A stretch of 61,213 nucleotides of DNA, taken from Aliicoccus persicus (lineage in GTDB: Bacteria > Bacillota > Bacilli > Staphylococcales > Salinicoccaceae). Below the pieces are notes generated by a model. The model was given only the letters and a program-made list of their open reading frames with translations. It did not search any database and was not told the origin of the DNA. The stretch covers positions 76,549 to 137,761 of the forward strand of contig NZ_FOIT01000006.1 in NCBI RefSeq assembly GCF_900110815.1, read 5' to 3'. Below are positions 27,614-37,306 of this stretch, in pieces (the first letter of the stretch is position 1; each line of letters starts with the position of its first letter). Position numbers and translations under genes: made by a program.

Positions 27614-28876
27614 GTGAAAAAAAATCCGATTTTGGCCGCAGTCTTATCCATCCTTCCTGGGCTGGGCCAACTATATAATAAGAGGTACATCAAAGCTGGT
27701 GTCCTCTTTATTCTTTTTGTCTCATTTATTTCGGTGTTCTATCAATTTTTAGCAACTGGTATTTGGGGTATTGTAACGCTTGGTGAGACGCCACGGGAAG
27801 ACGATTCACGAACATTGCTTGCACAGGGGATTATTGCATCGCTTGTCATCATCATTGCTCTCATCTTTTATTTCGTAAATATACGTGATGCATATAATGA
27901 TGCAAAGCTGATTAACTCTGGTGACTTCAGAACAATGTTCCAGCGTTTCAGAGACACGTGGGATAAAACTTTTCCGTATGCGATTATCGCACCGGGGTTA
28001 TTTTTATTAATCTTCGTCGTTGTATTCCCGCTTTTATATATGTTCTTCCTAGCGTTTACGAATTACAATCTCTATAACTCGCCACCTGCAAATCTATTGG
28101 ATTACGTCGGATTTGACAACTTTAGAAACTTATTGGAAGTCGATATTTGGAGAAATACATTCTTTAGCGTATTCACATGGACAATCATTTGGACGTTAGT
28201 TGCAACGACATTACAAATTGCGCTAGCGTTATTGTTAGCAGTTGTCGTGAACAATCCATTGATTCGCTTTAAACGATTGATACGTACGATTTTAATTTTA
28301 CCGTGGGCAGTGCCTGCGTTCGTTACAATTTTAATTTTTGCCGCGATGTTTAACGATCAGTTCGGTGCAATCAACGCTCAGATTATGCAACCGATATTCG
28401 GTACGAATATTGCCTGGTTATCCGACCCATTCTGGACGAGATTCGCACTCATTATGATTCAAACATGGCTTGGATTCCCGTTTGTGTTCGCGCTATTTAC
28501 CGGTGTCTTACAGAGTGTTTCAAGTGACTGGTACGAAGCAGCTGATATGGACGGTGCATCCAGTTGGCAGAAATTCACTCAGATTACTTTCCCACATATT
28601 ATGTTCGCAACAGCACCGCTACTCATCATGCAATATGCCGGGAACTTTAACAACTTTAACATTATATACCTATTCAACAACGGGGGACCGGCAGTGCGCG
28701 GTCAAAACGCGGGTGGTTCCGATATCCTAATATCATGGGTATATAAACTAACGTTTGAAACGAATAACTACAACATGGCAGCTGCAATTTCATTGATTAT
28801 TGGTGCGATTGTTGCCATCGTAGCTGCTTTTCAGTTTAGCCGAACGAAAGCTGTTCGAGAGGAAGGTGAACGATAA
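27614..28876 (+). CDS. malF: Maltose/maltodextrin ABC transporter permease MalF
   Basis: Membrane protein of 420 residues. The start is taken as GTG at 27614, seven bases after AGGAGG; the ATG at 27608 is too close to that RBS. The N-terminal NPILAAVLSILPGLGQLYNK is the short TM2-like segment typical of Gram-positive MalF. The permease domain follows, with the EAA loop YEAADMDGASSWQKFTQITF that contacts the ATPase. The stop overlaps the malG start. It forms the membrane channel with MalG. Confidence 0.92.
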   Translation: MKKNPILAAVLSILPGLGQLYNKRYIKAGVLFILFVSFISVFYQFLATGIWGIVTLGETPREDDSRTLLAQGIIASLVIIIALIFYFVNIRDAYNDAKLINSGDFRTMFQRFRDTWDKTFPYAIIAPGLFLLIFVVVFPLLYMFFLAFTNYNLYNSPPANLLDYVGFDNFRNLLEVDIWRNTFFSVFTWTIIWTLVATTLQIALALLLAVVVNNPLIRFKRLIRTILILPWAVPAFVTILIFAAMFNDQFGAINAQIMQPIFGTNIAWLSDPFWTRFALIMIQTWLGFPFVFALFTGVLQSVSSDWYEAADMDGASSWQKFTQITFPHIMFATAPLLIMQYAGNFNNFNIIYLFNNGGPAVRGQNAGGSDILISWVYKLTFETNNYNMAAAISLIIGAIVAIVAAFQFSRTKAVREEGER

Positions 28877-29718
28877 TGAACAAAAAGACAAAGAATCGCA
28901 TCAGTCAAGTGATTATGTATACATTGATCATAATCATGGCCGTCATTATCTTCTATCCATTGCTTTGGACTCTGGGGATTTCATTAAACCCTGGAACGAG
29001 TTTATACAGTGCGTCGATGATTCCAGAAGACTGGTCATTTGAACACTATGTGTGGTTGTTTACAGACCCACGAAGTGACTATTTAACGTGGTACAAAAAC
29101 ACATTGTTCGTTGCGTTTGCAACATCAATTCTCGCAGTAATTTTTGTCACATTAACAGCATATGCGTTTTCTCGCTACCGCTTTGTCGGTCGAAAATATG
29201 GACTATATGCATTCTTGATTTTACAAATGTTCCCAGTTCTTATGGCGATGGTTGCAATTTATATCTTATTAAACCAAGTAGGCTTACTCGACACATTATG
29301 GGGATTAATCCTAGTTTATGTCGGTGGTGCAATACCGATGAATGCGTTCTTGGTGAAAGGGTATTTCGACACAATTCCAAGAGAACTTGATGACTCAGCG
29401 AAGATGGATGGCGCAGGGCACTTTAGAATATTCTTTACGATCATGTTGCCACTCGCTAAACCGATTATCGCAGTTGTCGCATTGTTTAACTTCATGGCGC
29501 CATTTATGGACTTTATCTTGCCGCGAATCGTCTTGCGTTCTTCAGAGAACTACACGCTCGCGCTCGGACTGTTCAACATGGTAAACGATGCATTTGCGAA
29601 CCAGTTTACGCGTTTCGCAGCAGGTTCAATTTTAATTGCAATCCCGATTGCGATTGTCTTCTTATTCTTACAAAGATACTTGATCTCAGGATTGATGTCA
29701 GGTTCTACGAAAGGATAA
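28876..29718 (+). CDS. malG: Maltose/maltodextrin ABC transporter permease MalG
   Basis: Six-helix permease of 280 residues. It has the EAA loop ELDDSAKMDGAGHFRIFFTI and the C-terminal LISGLMSGSTKG characteristic of MalG. It overlaps malF by one base and has AGGAAGGTGA as RBS. With MalF it makes the heterodimeric channel driven by the ATPase encoded two genes downstream. Confidence 0.93.
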   Translation: MNKKTKNRISQVIMYTLIIIMAVIIFYPLLWTLGISLNPGTSLYSASMIPEDWSFEHYVWLFTDPRSDYLTWYKNTLFVAFATSILAVIFVTLTAYAFSRYRFVGRKYGLYAFLILQMFPVLMAMVAIYILLNQVGLLDTLWGLILVYVGGAIPMNAFLVKGYFDTIPRELDDSAKMDGAGHFRIFFTIMLPLAKPIIAVVALFNFMAPFMDFILPRIVLRSSENYTLALGLFNMVNDAFANQFTRFAAGSILIAIPIAIVFLFLQRYLISGLMSGSTKG

Positions 29719-29733
29719 AAGGAGGTTGCATTC

Positions 29734-30744
29734 GTGGTTACGATCAAAGACATAGCAAGAAAAGCTGGTGTTGCGCCTTCGACGGTTTCTCGAGTCATTC
29801 AAGACCATAAAGGGATCAGCACAGCGACGAAAGAGAAGATTCGTCTGATCATGGACGAGATGGACTACAGACCGAACGTGTCTGCACGTAATCTCGTACT
29901 GAACAGCTCTCATACGATTGCAATGATTTTAAAAAGTGAAGCACACGATGCATATGAAAATCCTTTTAACAATGCGGTGTATAACGGTGTAGTCGAGGCG
30001 TGTCGGGAAGACGGCTATTCAATTATATCGACGACAAAAAATACTGAGCGTGAGATATTAGAAGAAGTAAAGTCGCTGATACGCTTGCGCCAAGTCGATG
30101 GTTTTATCGTCATGTTCTCTAAAACGGGCAATAAAGTGACGGAATATCTGACTTCAGTAGGGTTACCGTTCGTTGTGGTCGGTAAAGACGTCAATCAGAA
30201 TAACGATGCAATCTATATCGATAATGACAATATTACCGCAGCATATCAGTTAACACAGCTGCTTATAGATAAAGGTATGCGCGACATTCGAGTGATCAAC
30301 GATGATGAAGGTTTTACAGTTGCGAAAGATCGTATGAAAGGGTTTAAAGATGCACTGCGTGATAATGAACTTGACAGTGATGAATGTATTATTCAAGTGG
30401 GTTCAGAGTTAGAGGAGATTCGTGATACATTAAATGAAGCATTTAATAGTAAGCAACCAGAAGGAATCATTACATTTGATGGTTTCTTACATGCGAAAGT
30501 ACTTGCAGCATTATACGAGTTACAAATTCGCGTGCCGGATGATATGCTGACTGCTACTTTTAATGATTCGCCGCTCACACAGTTTGCTTCGCCGCCACAA
30601 ACAACAGTGGATATTCATTCGGCGGATATTGGTAGGGAAGCAGGACGAGCGTTGATTGGTTTAATTCAAGAACCAAACAAGTTAAAATGCAATATAACAT
30701 TACCGACACAAGTGATTGAAAGACAATCCACGCGGAAGGAATGA
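29734..30744 (+). CDS. malR: LacI-family regulator, probable maltose repressor MalR
   Basis: Protein of 336 residues starting at GTG 29734 with AAGGAGG eight bases upstream. The LacI helix-turn-helix is TIKDIARKAGVAPSTVSRVI (residues 3-22), followed by the hinge NVSARNLV and a periplasmic-binding-like sensor domain with SADIGREAGRALIGLI near the end. It lies inside the transporter operon, so it most likely senses maltose or maltodextrin and binds the palindromic sites at 26242-26291, and perhaps those at 18259 and 40271. Confidence 0.85.
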   Translation: MVTIKDIARKAGVAPSTVSRVIQDHKGISTATKEKIRLIMDEMDYRPNVSARNLVLNSSHTIAMILKSEAHDAYENPFNNAVYNGVVEACREDGYSIISTTKNTEREILEEVKSLIRLRQVDGFIVMFSKTGNKVTEYLTSVGLPFVVVGKDVNQNNDAIYIDNDNITAAYQLTQLLIDKGMRDIRVINDDEGFTVAKDRMKGFKDALRDNELDSDECIIQVGSELEEIRDTLNEAFNSKQPEGIITFDGFLHAKVLAALYELQIRVPDDMLTATFNDSPLTQFASPPQTTVDIHSADIGREAGRALIGLIQEPNKLKCNITLPTQVIERQSTRKE

Positions 30745-30748
30745 AGAA

Positions 30749-31879
30749 ATGTCAGATTTAAAATTGGTAGATATTAAAAAGACTTATGGTAAAGATACAA
30801 CAGTCGTCGAAGGGTTTAACCTAGAGATTAACGATGGGGAATTTATTGTTTTTGTCGGTCCATCAGGATGTGGTAAATCAACGATACTTCGAATGATTGC
30901 TGGGCTTGAAGAAATCACGGAAGGTGACTTCTACATTAATGACAAACGTATGAACGATATCGAGCCTAAAAATAGAGATATCGCGATGGTGTTCCAGAAC
31001 TATGCACTTTATCCGCACATGAGTGTGTTCGATAATATGGCATTCGGTTTGAAGCTACGCGGAAAGAAAAAATCAGAAATTAAACGACGTGTAGATGAAG
31101 CAGCTAAGATTTTAGGATTAACAGACTTCTTAACACGTAAACCGAAGGCATTATCCGGTGGTCAGCGTCAGCGTGTTGCACTCGGACGCGCAATCGTGCG
31201 TGATGCAGGGATATTCTTGATGGATGAGCCACTTTCAAACTTAGATGCAAAATTACGTGTGCAAATGCGTGCTGAAATTTCTAAGTTGCACCATCGATTA
31301 GGCACGACATCCATTTATGTTACACACGACCAAACTGAAGCATTGACTATGGCATCTCGCATCGTCGTTTTAGATAAAGGTCAAATCATGCAAGTCGGTA
31401 CACCGAAGGAAGTTTATGATATGCCGGACAATGTATTCGTTGCCGAGTTCATCGGTTCACCAGCCATGAATATATTCGAAGCAGAATTAAGAGATGGCCA
31501 ATTGTATATTGGTGATCAATCTATTGTGTTGCCAGAGAGTCATCAGAAAATGCTTAGAGACAGTGGATATGATGGAAAAGCGATTAAATTCGGTGTACGA
31601 CCAGAAGATATTAGAGAAACACATACATTAGAAGAATCGAATAAAAGTACGGCGTTCGATGTCGAAGTCTCAGTTGTTGAACTTCATGGTTCAGAAATTA
31701 TGCTGTTTGCTGAAATGAGCGGTCGAGAATTTATCGCACGCGTTGATGCGCGTACAGACGTGAGTGTCGGCGACGTCGTACAGTTCAGCTTTGATATGGA
31801 AAAATGTCATTACTTCGATAATGATACGAATAATGCCATTCGTAAAAAAGAAGCACCAGTTGAGGAAGTCTTAAACTAG
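30749..31879 (+). CDS. malK: Sugar ABC transporter ATPase (MalK/MsmK type)
   Basis: ATPase of 376 residues from the ATG at 30749. Walker A GPSGCGKST (about 36-44), Q-loop AMVFQNYALYPHM, signature ALSGGQRQRVALGRA, Walker B IFLMDEPLSNLD and H-loop YVTHDQTEA are all intact. The C-terminal third carries the OB/TOBE domain (FGVRPEDI) found in CUT1 sugar importers. It follows malR by 4 bp. Such ATPases are often shared among several sugar importers, so it may serve more than MalFG. Confidence 0.93.
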   Translation: MSDLKLVDIKKTYGKDTTVVEGFNLEINDGEFIVFVGPSGCGKSTILRMIAGLEEITEGDFYINDKRMNDIEPKNRDIAMVFQNYALYPHMSVFDNMAFGLKLRGKKKSEIKRRVDEAAKILGLTDFLTRKPKALSGGQRQRVALGRAIVRDAGIFLMDEPLSNLDAKLRVQMRAEISKLHHRLGTTSIYVTHDQTEALTMASRIVVLDKGQIMQVGTPKEVYDMPDNVFVAEFIGSPAMNIFEAELRDGQLYIGDQSIVLPESHQKMLRDSGYDGKAIKFGVRPEDIRETHTLEESNKSTAFDVEVSVVELHGSEIMLFAEMSGREFIARVDARTDVSVGDVVQFSFDMEKCHYFDNDTNNAIRKKEAPVEEVLN

Positions 31880-31895
31880 CGGAGGGTTTTATTTA

Positions 31896-33698
31896 ATGAA
31901 ACAAAACGCACGTCAGGCACGTCCAATTGAACAGTACTATACTTCATATAACATCGGACAATTTGGTATTACTAAATCAGCGGATAAGCTTGTGTTTTCA
32001 ACGAATTTAAACGGTAAAAGCAACCTGTTCGAAATGCGTTTACCGAAGACATATCCAATGCAATTCTCTAACAATAATCAAAAGAGCGGTCGCGTAATTA
32101 TAGATAAGGAAGAGAGATTCATCATCACGACATTTGATAATGATGGTGATGAGAATTACCAATTATACAAAGTGCCGTTTAATGGTGGTATACCTGAGAA
32201 ATTATTCGAGACAGAAGAAAGCGAAAAACACTTAACGTACATGTTTACAAAAGACAATGATGGTTTGATTTTCACATCATCAAAGGGTAACCCGAGTTTT
32301 ATGAACGTCTGTAAATACACGTTCGATAGTGGAGAAATAGAAGTTCTGAACAAGGGGGAAAACTACTCTACGTTTTTTGCTGCGAAAAGTGATGATGATC
32401 AATTGATTGTCTTGCAAGAGTTTCGTGCCAACACGAACACCCGAGGTATTATTTTAGATGCGGATGGCAATAAGCACTTAGTGACCCCAGATGACTCTAA
32501 AGTTCACATCACACAAGATTTTCATTTCATCGGCGATGACAAAGTATTTTTCATTACGGATTACGAAAAGGACTTTTCTTATTTAGCGTCGTTTGATTTG
32601 AAAACTTTTGAGTTTACTGAAGAGCTTGTTATTGAAAACGAAGAACTCACATCCATTAAACAAGATAAAAAGAATGGTGTACTTTATCTAGTTACAACTA
32701 AGGGTGTTCAGCATGAATTCTATGAAATGGAATTAAAATCAGGTGATGTAAAAGTCATACCAAAACCGATTGATTTGATTCACCAAATTGAAGTTGTCGA
32801 TAGTGGCGACTTATATATGCTGGGAACGAGTGCACGCATTCCGAACAACATCTTTAAATATGATGTGAAGGCAGCGGAATGGACACAACTCACAGAAAAT
32901 AAAATACTTGGTGTTGAAACAGAAGAGTTGATTGACCCTGAAGTGGTGACATATAAATCATTTGACGGTCTTGAAATCGAAGCGATGTTGTTCCGTGCGG
33001 AGGAGTCTGTCGCAAATGGCTATACATTGTTTTGGCCACACGGTGGACCACAAGCAGCGGAGATGAAATTTTTCAGAGCGCTGTTCCAAGTCGCGTTGAG
33101 CCGAGGTTACAACGTATTTACACCGAACTTCAGAGGTAGTACAGGCTATGGTTCTGAGTTTACTAAAATGGTTGAAGGTGACTGGGGACACGGACCAAGA
33201 CTTGATAACATCGCAGGCGTTGAGTGGTTGGAATCAGAAGGAATCTCTGACAGTGAACACCTGTTTTTAATCGGTGGAAGTTACGGGGGCTATATGGCAC
33301 TGTTACTTCACGGACGACACAGTGAGAAGTTTAAAGCAGTCGTTGATATTTTTGGAGTAAGTAACTTGTTCACATTCGTAGAGTCAGTGCCAGACCATTG
33401 GAAACCGATTATGAAACAGTGGGTCGGAGATCCGGTTAAAGATAAAGAGAAATTTATTGAGGATAGCCCAATCACTTACTTGGATACAATGACAAAACCA
33501 ATGTTGATCATCCAAGGTGTGAAAGACCCGCGCGTTGTGAAAGAAGAATCTGACCAAATTGTAGAGAAACTACAAGCGTTAGATCGAGACGTCGAATACC
33601 TCGTGTTAGAAGACGAAGGTCACGGATTTTCTAAAAAAGAAAATGAAATCAAAGTATATACCCAAGTCTTTGACTTTTTGGAGCGCCACAAAGGCTAG
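31896..33698 (+). CDS. S9-family prolyl oligopeptidase-like serine peptidase
   Basis: Protein of 600 residues without a signal peptide. The N-terminal half (about 1-350) is a beta-propeller-like region. The C-terminal alpha/beta-hydrolase has the oxyanion-region HGGPQ, nucleophile S462 in GGSYGG, D544 in GVKDPRVV and H576 in DEGHGF. It is an acyl-aminoacyl/prolyl-oligopeptidase type enzyme that cleaves short peptides in the cytoplasm. It is 16 bp from malK with a GGAGGG RBS and no terminator between, so it is probably transcribed with the mal operon, which is an odd partner for sugar uptake. Confidence 0.88.
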   Translation: MKQNARQARPIEQYYTSYNIGQFGITKSADKLVFSTNLNGKSNLFEMRLPKTYPMQFSNNNQKSGRVIIDKEERFIITTFDNDGDENYQLYKVPFNGGIPEKLFETEESEKHLTYMFTKDNDGLIFTSSKGNPSFMNVCKYTFDSGEIEVLNKGENYSTFFAAKSDDDQLIVLQEFRANTNTRGIILDADGNKHLVTPDDSKVHITQDFHFIGDDKVFFITDYEKDFSYLASFDLKTFEFTEELVIENEELTSIKQDKKNGVLYLVTTKGVQHEFYEMELKSGDVKVIPKPIDLIHQIEVVDSGDLYMLGTSARIPNNIFKYDVKAAEWTQLTENKILGVETEELIDPEVVTYKSFDGLEIEAMLFRAEESVANGYTLFWPHGGPQAAEMKFFRALFQVALSRGYNVFTPNFRGSTGYGSEFTKMVEGDWGHGPRLDNIAGVEWLESEGISDSEHLFLIGGSYGGYMALLLHGRHSEKFKAVVDIFGVSNLFTFVESVPDHWKPIMKQWVGDPVKDKEKFIEDSPITYLDTMTKPMLIIQGVKDPRVVKEESDQIVEKLQALDRDVEYLVLEDEGHGFSKKENEIKVYTQVFDFLERHKG

Positions 33699-33724
33699 TT
33701 TTGGTTGAGATTGGATTAATAATG

Positions 33725-33771
33725 AAACCCCGAGCGGCGGACATTTTGAGTGTCGGCAGCTCGGGGTTTTT
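33725..33771 (+). terminator. Intrinsic terminator of the mal operon
   Basis: AAACCCCGAGC (33725-33735) pairs perfectly with GCTCGGGGTTT (33759-33769), enclosing an inner GGACA/TGTC pairing, and a short T-run follows. Confidence 0.9.
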
Positions 33772-33818
33772 GTGGGTTTTGTAGGTGAATCGGGCATTAT
33801 TGAGGGTGATTGCGCCGA

Positions 33819-34187
33819 TGAGGTTAGCACATAGTCCGTCAAACAGATTTGCGCGCCAATGAGATTAGCACATAGTCCGTCAAATGGATTTGCGCGCCAA
33901 TGAGAGTAGCACATAGTCCGTCAAACAGATTTGCGCGCCAATGAGCGTAGCACATAGTCCGTCAAACTGATTTGCGCACCAATGAGCGTAGCACATAGTC
34001 CGTCAGACTGATTTGCGCGCCAATGAGAGTAGCACATAGTCCGTCAAACAGATTTGCGCGCCAATGAACGTAGCACATAGTCCGTCAAATGGATTTGCGC
34101 GCCCATGAGAGTAGCTCATAGTCCGTTAAACAGATTTGCGCGCCAATGAGAGTAGCACATAGTCCGTCAGACTGATTATCACGCCAG
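33819..34187. repeat. 41-bp tandem repeat array, nine copies (second array)
   Basis: Units start at 33819, 33860, 33901, 33942, 33983, 34024, 34065, 34106 and 34147, exactly 41 bp apart. They share the core CATAGTCCGTCA and a TTTGCG tail with the array at 12774, but differ elsewhere: TGAGNGTAGCACA instead of TGAGCCTCGCTCA and GCGCGCCAA instead of GCGAGACCA. The CAAA-NNNN-TTTG inverted repeat is kept in most units. The array lies between two convergent genes, 120 bp after the S9 peptidase. Confidence 0.95.
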
Positions 34188-34225
34188 CAAGCGCCTCTCG
34201 TAGGCAGTCCAAACTCCCATAAACC

Positions 34226-35107
34226 CTAAACTATCGGTCCGCCACCTGTTACACCGTATACTTCGCCGGTAATAAAGCTTGCTTCTTCGGATGCGAGTAA
34301 AACATACACGGCCGCGAGTTCGGCAGGTTGGCCAGCGCGTCCGAGTGGGCTCGATTCTCCGAAGTTCGCCACTTTTTCTTGTGGTTGACCGCCGCTAATC
34401 TGCAGTGCTGTCCAGACTGGTCCGGGTGCAACGCCGTTGATTCGAATGCCTTTTTGTATGAATGGCGTCATGAGTGACTTGATCAATGATACTTGTGCAC
34501 TTTTCGTCATGGCGTAATCCATTAAAATATTTGCCGGACTAAAAGCTTGAATTGATGTCGTTAAAATGATGCTGCCACCTGGTTTCATATGTTTTTCGGC
34601 TTCTTGCATCATAAATACTTGAGAGAATACATTGATCGTAAATGTGTCTGTCATATGCTCTAATGTATAGTCTTGTAAATCTGGTTGCCACTGTTGGTAG
34701 CCGGCATTTAACACGAGCACATCAAGTCCGCCGAGTTTCTCAACGCTCTCACCAACAACGTCTCTCGCAAACTGTTCATCACGCAAGTCACCGGGAATTA
34801 ATACCGCTTTTTGTCCTGCTTCTTCAATATATCGTTTAACTTCTTGTGCATCTTGTTCCTCATCATCCAAATAGGTGATCGCCACATCTGCACCTTCTCG
34901 TGCATATGCAATTGCAGTTGCACGGCCAATACCGGAATCGCCGCCGGAAATCAGTGCTTTTAATCCATTTAGTTTTCCGCTTCCTACGTAAGATTCTTCT
35001 CCACAATCGGGTACGAAATCCATTTCACCCTGTAAGCCAGGGTACGCTTGCTTCTGTTTGTTAAATCCATCTTGATGATATTTCGTTCTTGGGTCTTTGT
35101 TTGCCAT
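34226..35107 (-). CDS. Short-chain dehydrogenase/reductase, general-stress type (YhdF/YhxC/YdaD-like)
   Basis: Protein of 293 residues. The NAD(P) motif GGDSGIGRA (55-63), NAG (134-136), catalytic S185, Y198 and K202 (YAMTK) and the closing TGEVYGVTGGG are intact. The N-terminal 45-residue extension with QAYPGLQGEMDFVPDCGEES is the signature of the YhdF/YhxC/YdaD subgroup, several of which belong to the sigma-B stress regulon in Bacillus. The substrate is unknown. A candidate sigma-B promoter lies upstream. AAAGGATG serves as RBS. Confidence 0.88.
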   Translation of the reverse strand: MANKDPRTKYHQDGFNKQKQAYPGLQGEMDFVPDCGEESYVGSGKLNGLKALISGGDSGIGRATAIAYAREGADVAITYLDDEEQDAQEVKRYIEEAGQKAVLIPGDLRDEQFARDVVGESVEKLGGLDVLVLNAGYQQWQPDLQDYTLEHMTDTFTINVFSQVFMMQEAEKHMKPGGSIILTTSIQAFSPANILMDYAMTKSAQVSLIKSLMTPFIQKGIRINGVAPGPVWTALQISGGQPQEKVANFGESSPLGRAGQPAELAAVYVLLASEEASFITGEVYGVTGGGPIV

Positions 35108-35139
35108 AAATTATCATCCTTTAAACTTGATACTAGAGT

Positions 35140-35164
35140 ATAGCCCGTTACAACACTTATAAAC
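35140..35164 (-). promoter_or_regulatory. Candidate sigma-B promoter for the SDR gene
   Basis: On the minus strand GTTTAT (35164-35159), 13 bp and GGCTAT (35145-35140) are close to the sigma-B consensus GTTTAA-N12-14-GGGTAT. TATACT overlapping the -10 could alternatively serve sigma-A. The stress-protein family of the downstream gene supports sigma-B. Confidence 0.5.
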
Positions 35165-35214
35165 ATTTCTAATGTTGATAAAAAATCTAATCGTTACAAG
35201 AAATTAACAATATC

Positions 35215-35232
35215 TTAACGCGCAGTCGTTAA
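35215..35232. promoter_or_regulatory. Inverted repeat upstream of chrA
   Basis: TTAACG (35215-35220) and CGTTAA (35227-35232) form a perfect 6-bp inverted repeat around CGCAGT, 40 bp before the chromate transporter gene. Its position suits an operator, but no cognate regulator is recognised. Confidence 0.35.
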
Positions 35233-35272
35233 AATTTAAAATAAGCGTTTCACAGTGAAAAGAGGAACATTC

Positions 35273-36490
35273 ATGGCAGATAATAATCAGAATGAACAAT
35301 TACATAGTGAACAAACTTCAAACTCTGGCAAATTACTAGAAATTTTCATGACTGCGTTAAAGCTTGGTTTAACATCGTTCGGTGGTCCAGTGGCGCACTT
35401 GGGTTACTTCAAAGATGAATATGTTGATCGAAAGAAATGGTTAGATGACAAGTTGTACGCAGACATCATTGCCCTGTGTCAGTTTTTACCTGGACCGGCA
35501 AGTTCTCAAGTCGGTATATCCATTGGGATGATGCGCGGTGGTATTCTCGGTGGTGTTCTGTCATGGCTCGGTTTCACGATGCCGTCGGTTATCGTACTCG
35601 TCATATTTGCAATGCTCTATCTACAGATGGATATAAGTGATCAAGCATTTATCAGCAGCTTAAAAGTTGTTGCGGTCGCAGTCGTCCTGCATGCAATTAT
35701 GGGGATGGCGAAAAACTTAACGCCGGACAAACCAAGAATTATTATTGCAATCATTGCATCTGGGGTCATGCTCATATATCCAAATGTTTGGGTGCAGATT
35801 TTAACAATTCTAGGTGGGGCACTCGTCGGATTTGTGCTATTCCAAAAGCGTGAGCGTACGAAAATTGAAATTTTCAATATCAACATACCGAAAAAAGTGA
35901 GCTATTATTCACTCGCTGCACTCGGTGGGTTACTCGTGTTAATGCCGTTATTAGCAAACTGGATAAACAACATCTATATCACGCTGTTCGATGTATTTTT
36001 TAGAGTCGGTGCAATCGTCTTCGGTGGGGGTCACGTTGTGTTACCGATGATCGAACGTGAAATTGTGCCAGCTGGATTAATTAGTTCAGATGCATTTTTA
36101 GCAGGTTATGGTATGGCACAAGCAGTGCCTGGGCCGTTATTTACATTTGCGAGTTATCTCGGTGCAATCATCGCCGATGTGCCGGGTGCGATTGTTGCAA
36201 CGATTGCAGTTTTCTTACCGTCGTTTTTACTAATTATTGCGGCACTTCCGTTTTTAGCACAGCTGCGTGAAAACCATTATTTCCAAAGTGCATTAATGGG
36301 TGTAAACGCGACAGTTGTCGGAATACTTGTCGCAGCATTTTATGATCCTATACTGACAAATGGTATCGTTTCAGGTGGAGACTTTTTCTTAGGTCTCGTG
36401 CTCTTTATGCTGTTAATTATTTGGAAGTTGCCAGCATGGAGCATCGTGCTCATCGGTCTGGGTCTCGGATATCTCTTAAATTTTCTATAG
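35273..36490 (+). CDS. chrA: Chromate transporter, ChrA family (two-domain)
   Basis: Membrane protein of 405 residues from the ATG at 35273 (AGAGGA upstream). It has the duplicated CHR domain: the first half starts LGLTSFGGPVAHLGYF and includes LCQFLPGPASSQVGI; the second has VGAIVFGGGHVVLPMIE and GMAQAVPGPLFTFASY. The long form exports chromate, probably by proton antiport or as a sulfate analogue. It is a single gene with its own terminator; a metal-resistance neighbourhood is not seen. Confidence 0.9.
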   Translation: MADNNQNEQLHSEQTSNSGKLLEIFMTALKLGLTSFGGPVAHLGYFKDEYVDRKKWLDDKLYADIIALCQFLPGPASSQVGISIGMMRGGILGGVLSWLGFTMPSVIVLVIFAMLYLQMDISDQAFISSLKVVAVAVVLHAIMGMAKNLTPDKPRIIIAIIASGVMLIYPNVWVQILTILGGALVGFVLFQKRERTKIEIFNINIPKKVSYYSLAALGGLLVLMPLLANWINNIYITLFDVFFRVGAIVFGGGHVVLPMIEREIVPAGLISSDAFLAGYGMAQAVPGPLFTFASYLGAIIADVPGAIVATIAVFLPSFLLIIAALPFLAQLRENHYFQSALMGVNATVVGILVAAFYDPILTNGIVSGGDFFLGLVLFMLLIIWKLPAWSIVLIGLGLGYLLNFL

Positions 36491-36501
36491 TATAATGAGT
36501 G

Positions 36502-36532
36502 GCACAGTTCTTGACGGAACTGTGCTATTTTT
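36502..36532 (+). terminator. Intrinsic terminator of chrA
   Basis: GCACAGTTC (36502-36510) pairs perfectly with GAACTGTGC (36517-36525) and a T-run follows. Confidence 0.93.
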
Positions 36533-36552
36533 AATAAAAGGGATGGTTTGCC

Positions 36553-37251
36553 ATGAATCAATTGCTGGATGCACGTGTGCCTCAAATTGAAATAGGAGAT
36601 ATATCGTATTTCTTGTATTTGTTTTCTTTTATAGGACTGCTCGTGATTGTCATCCTGTTTAGAAAATCATTTCACTCCCGTTTAAAATGGGTATATATTT
36701 CATTCTTCTTTTTAGGCATTTTTCAGCGCAGTCTCATCGTTTTTTGGTACATATATAATGACATTTACACATTAACGAGTGCGTTACCATTACAAATATG
36801 CCGCGTAGTTGTCTGGTTAATCATTATTCAATGCATCGTCAAAAAACCAATATTAAATCACATCATCTTTTACTTCGGATTGTTTGCAGCTGCAGCATTT
36901 GTATATCCAATCGGCATTTGGCCGTACTACAATATCGCTGGGATTGCGTTCTTCATCATGCATGCGATGAACGTCATATTTCCGTTGATCATGTTATTGA
37001 GTGGAGATTTTAAGCCAAGTATTAAAGGTGCACTCATTGCCAGTGGTGCTTTCACAGTCTATTACATCAGCATATTATTAATAAACGAATGGCTGGATGC
37101 CAATTATTTCTTCATACATAGTCGTCCGTTTTTACACGAACTGTCATTGTTCCAGTATTCGCTCGTGAATATACTCGGAACGACTGCGGTCTTTATCGTA
37201 ATTGGAGTCCTATTGAAATGGGTTTCAAAATATCTCAGAGTCGTTGAATAA
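36553..37251 (+). CDS. YwaF/TIGR02206-family integral membrane protein
   Basis: Protein of 232 residues with seven or so hydrophobic helices. The segment TSALPLQICRVVVWLIII, plus later HAMNVIFPLIMLL, matches the TMEM164/YwaF family, in which an LPLHLC-like motif is conserved. The bacterial members have no established function; vertebrate TMEM164 acts in lipid acyl transfer. Here the usual H of LPLHLC is Q. It follows the chrA terminator and has its own weak RBS. Confidence 0.7.
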   Translation: MNQLLDARVPQIEIGDISYFLYLFSFIGLLVIVILFRKSFHSRLKWVYISFFFLGIFQRSLIVFWYIYNDIYTLTSALPLQICRVVVWLIIIQCIVKKPILNHIIFYFGLFAAAAFVYPIGIWPYYNIAGIAFFIMHAMNVIFPLIMLLSGDFKPSIKGALIASGAFTVYYISILLINEWLDANYFFIHSRPFLHELSLFQYSLVNILGTTAVFIVIGVLLKWVSKYLRVVE

Positions 37252-37306
37252 TCATATTCTGTTTAGTAGACTTAATTTAATTAACATAAAGGATGAGGTG
37301 AAGTGA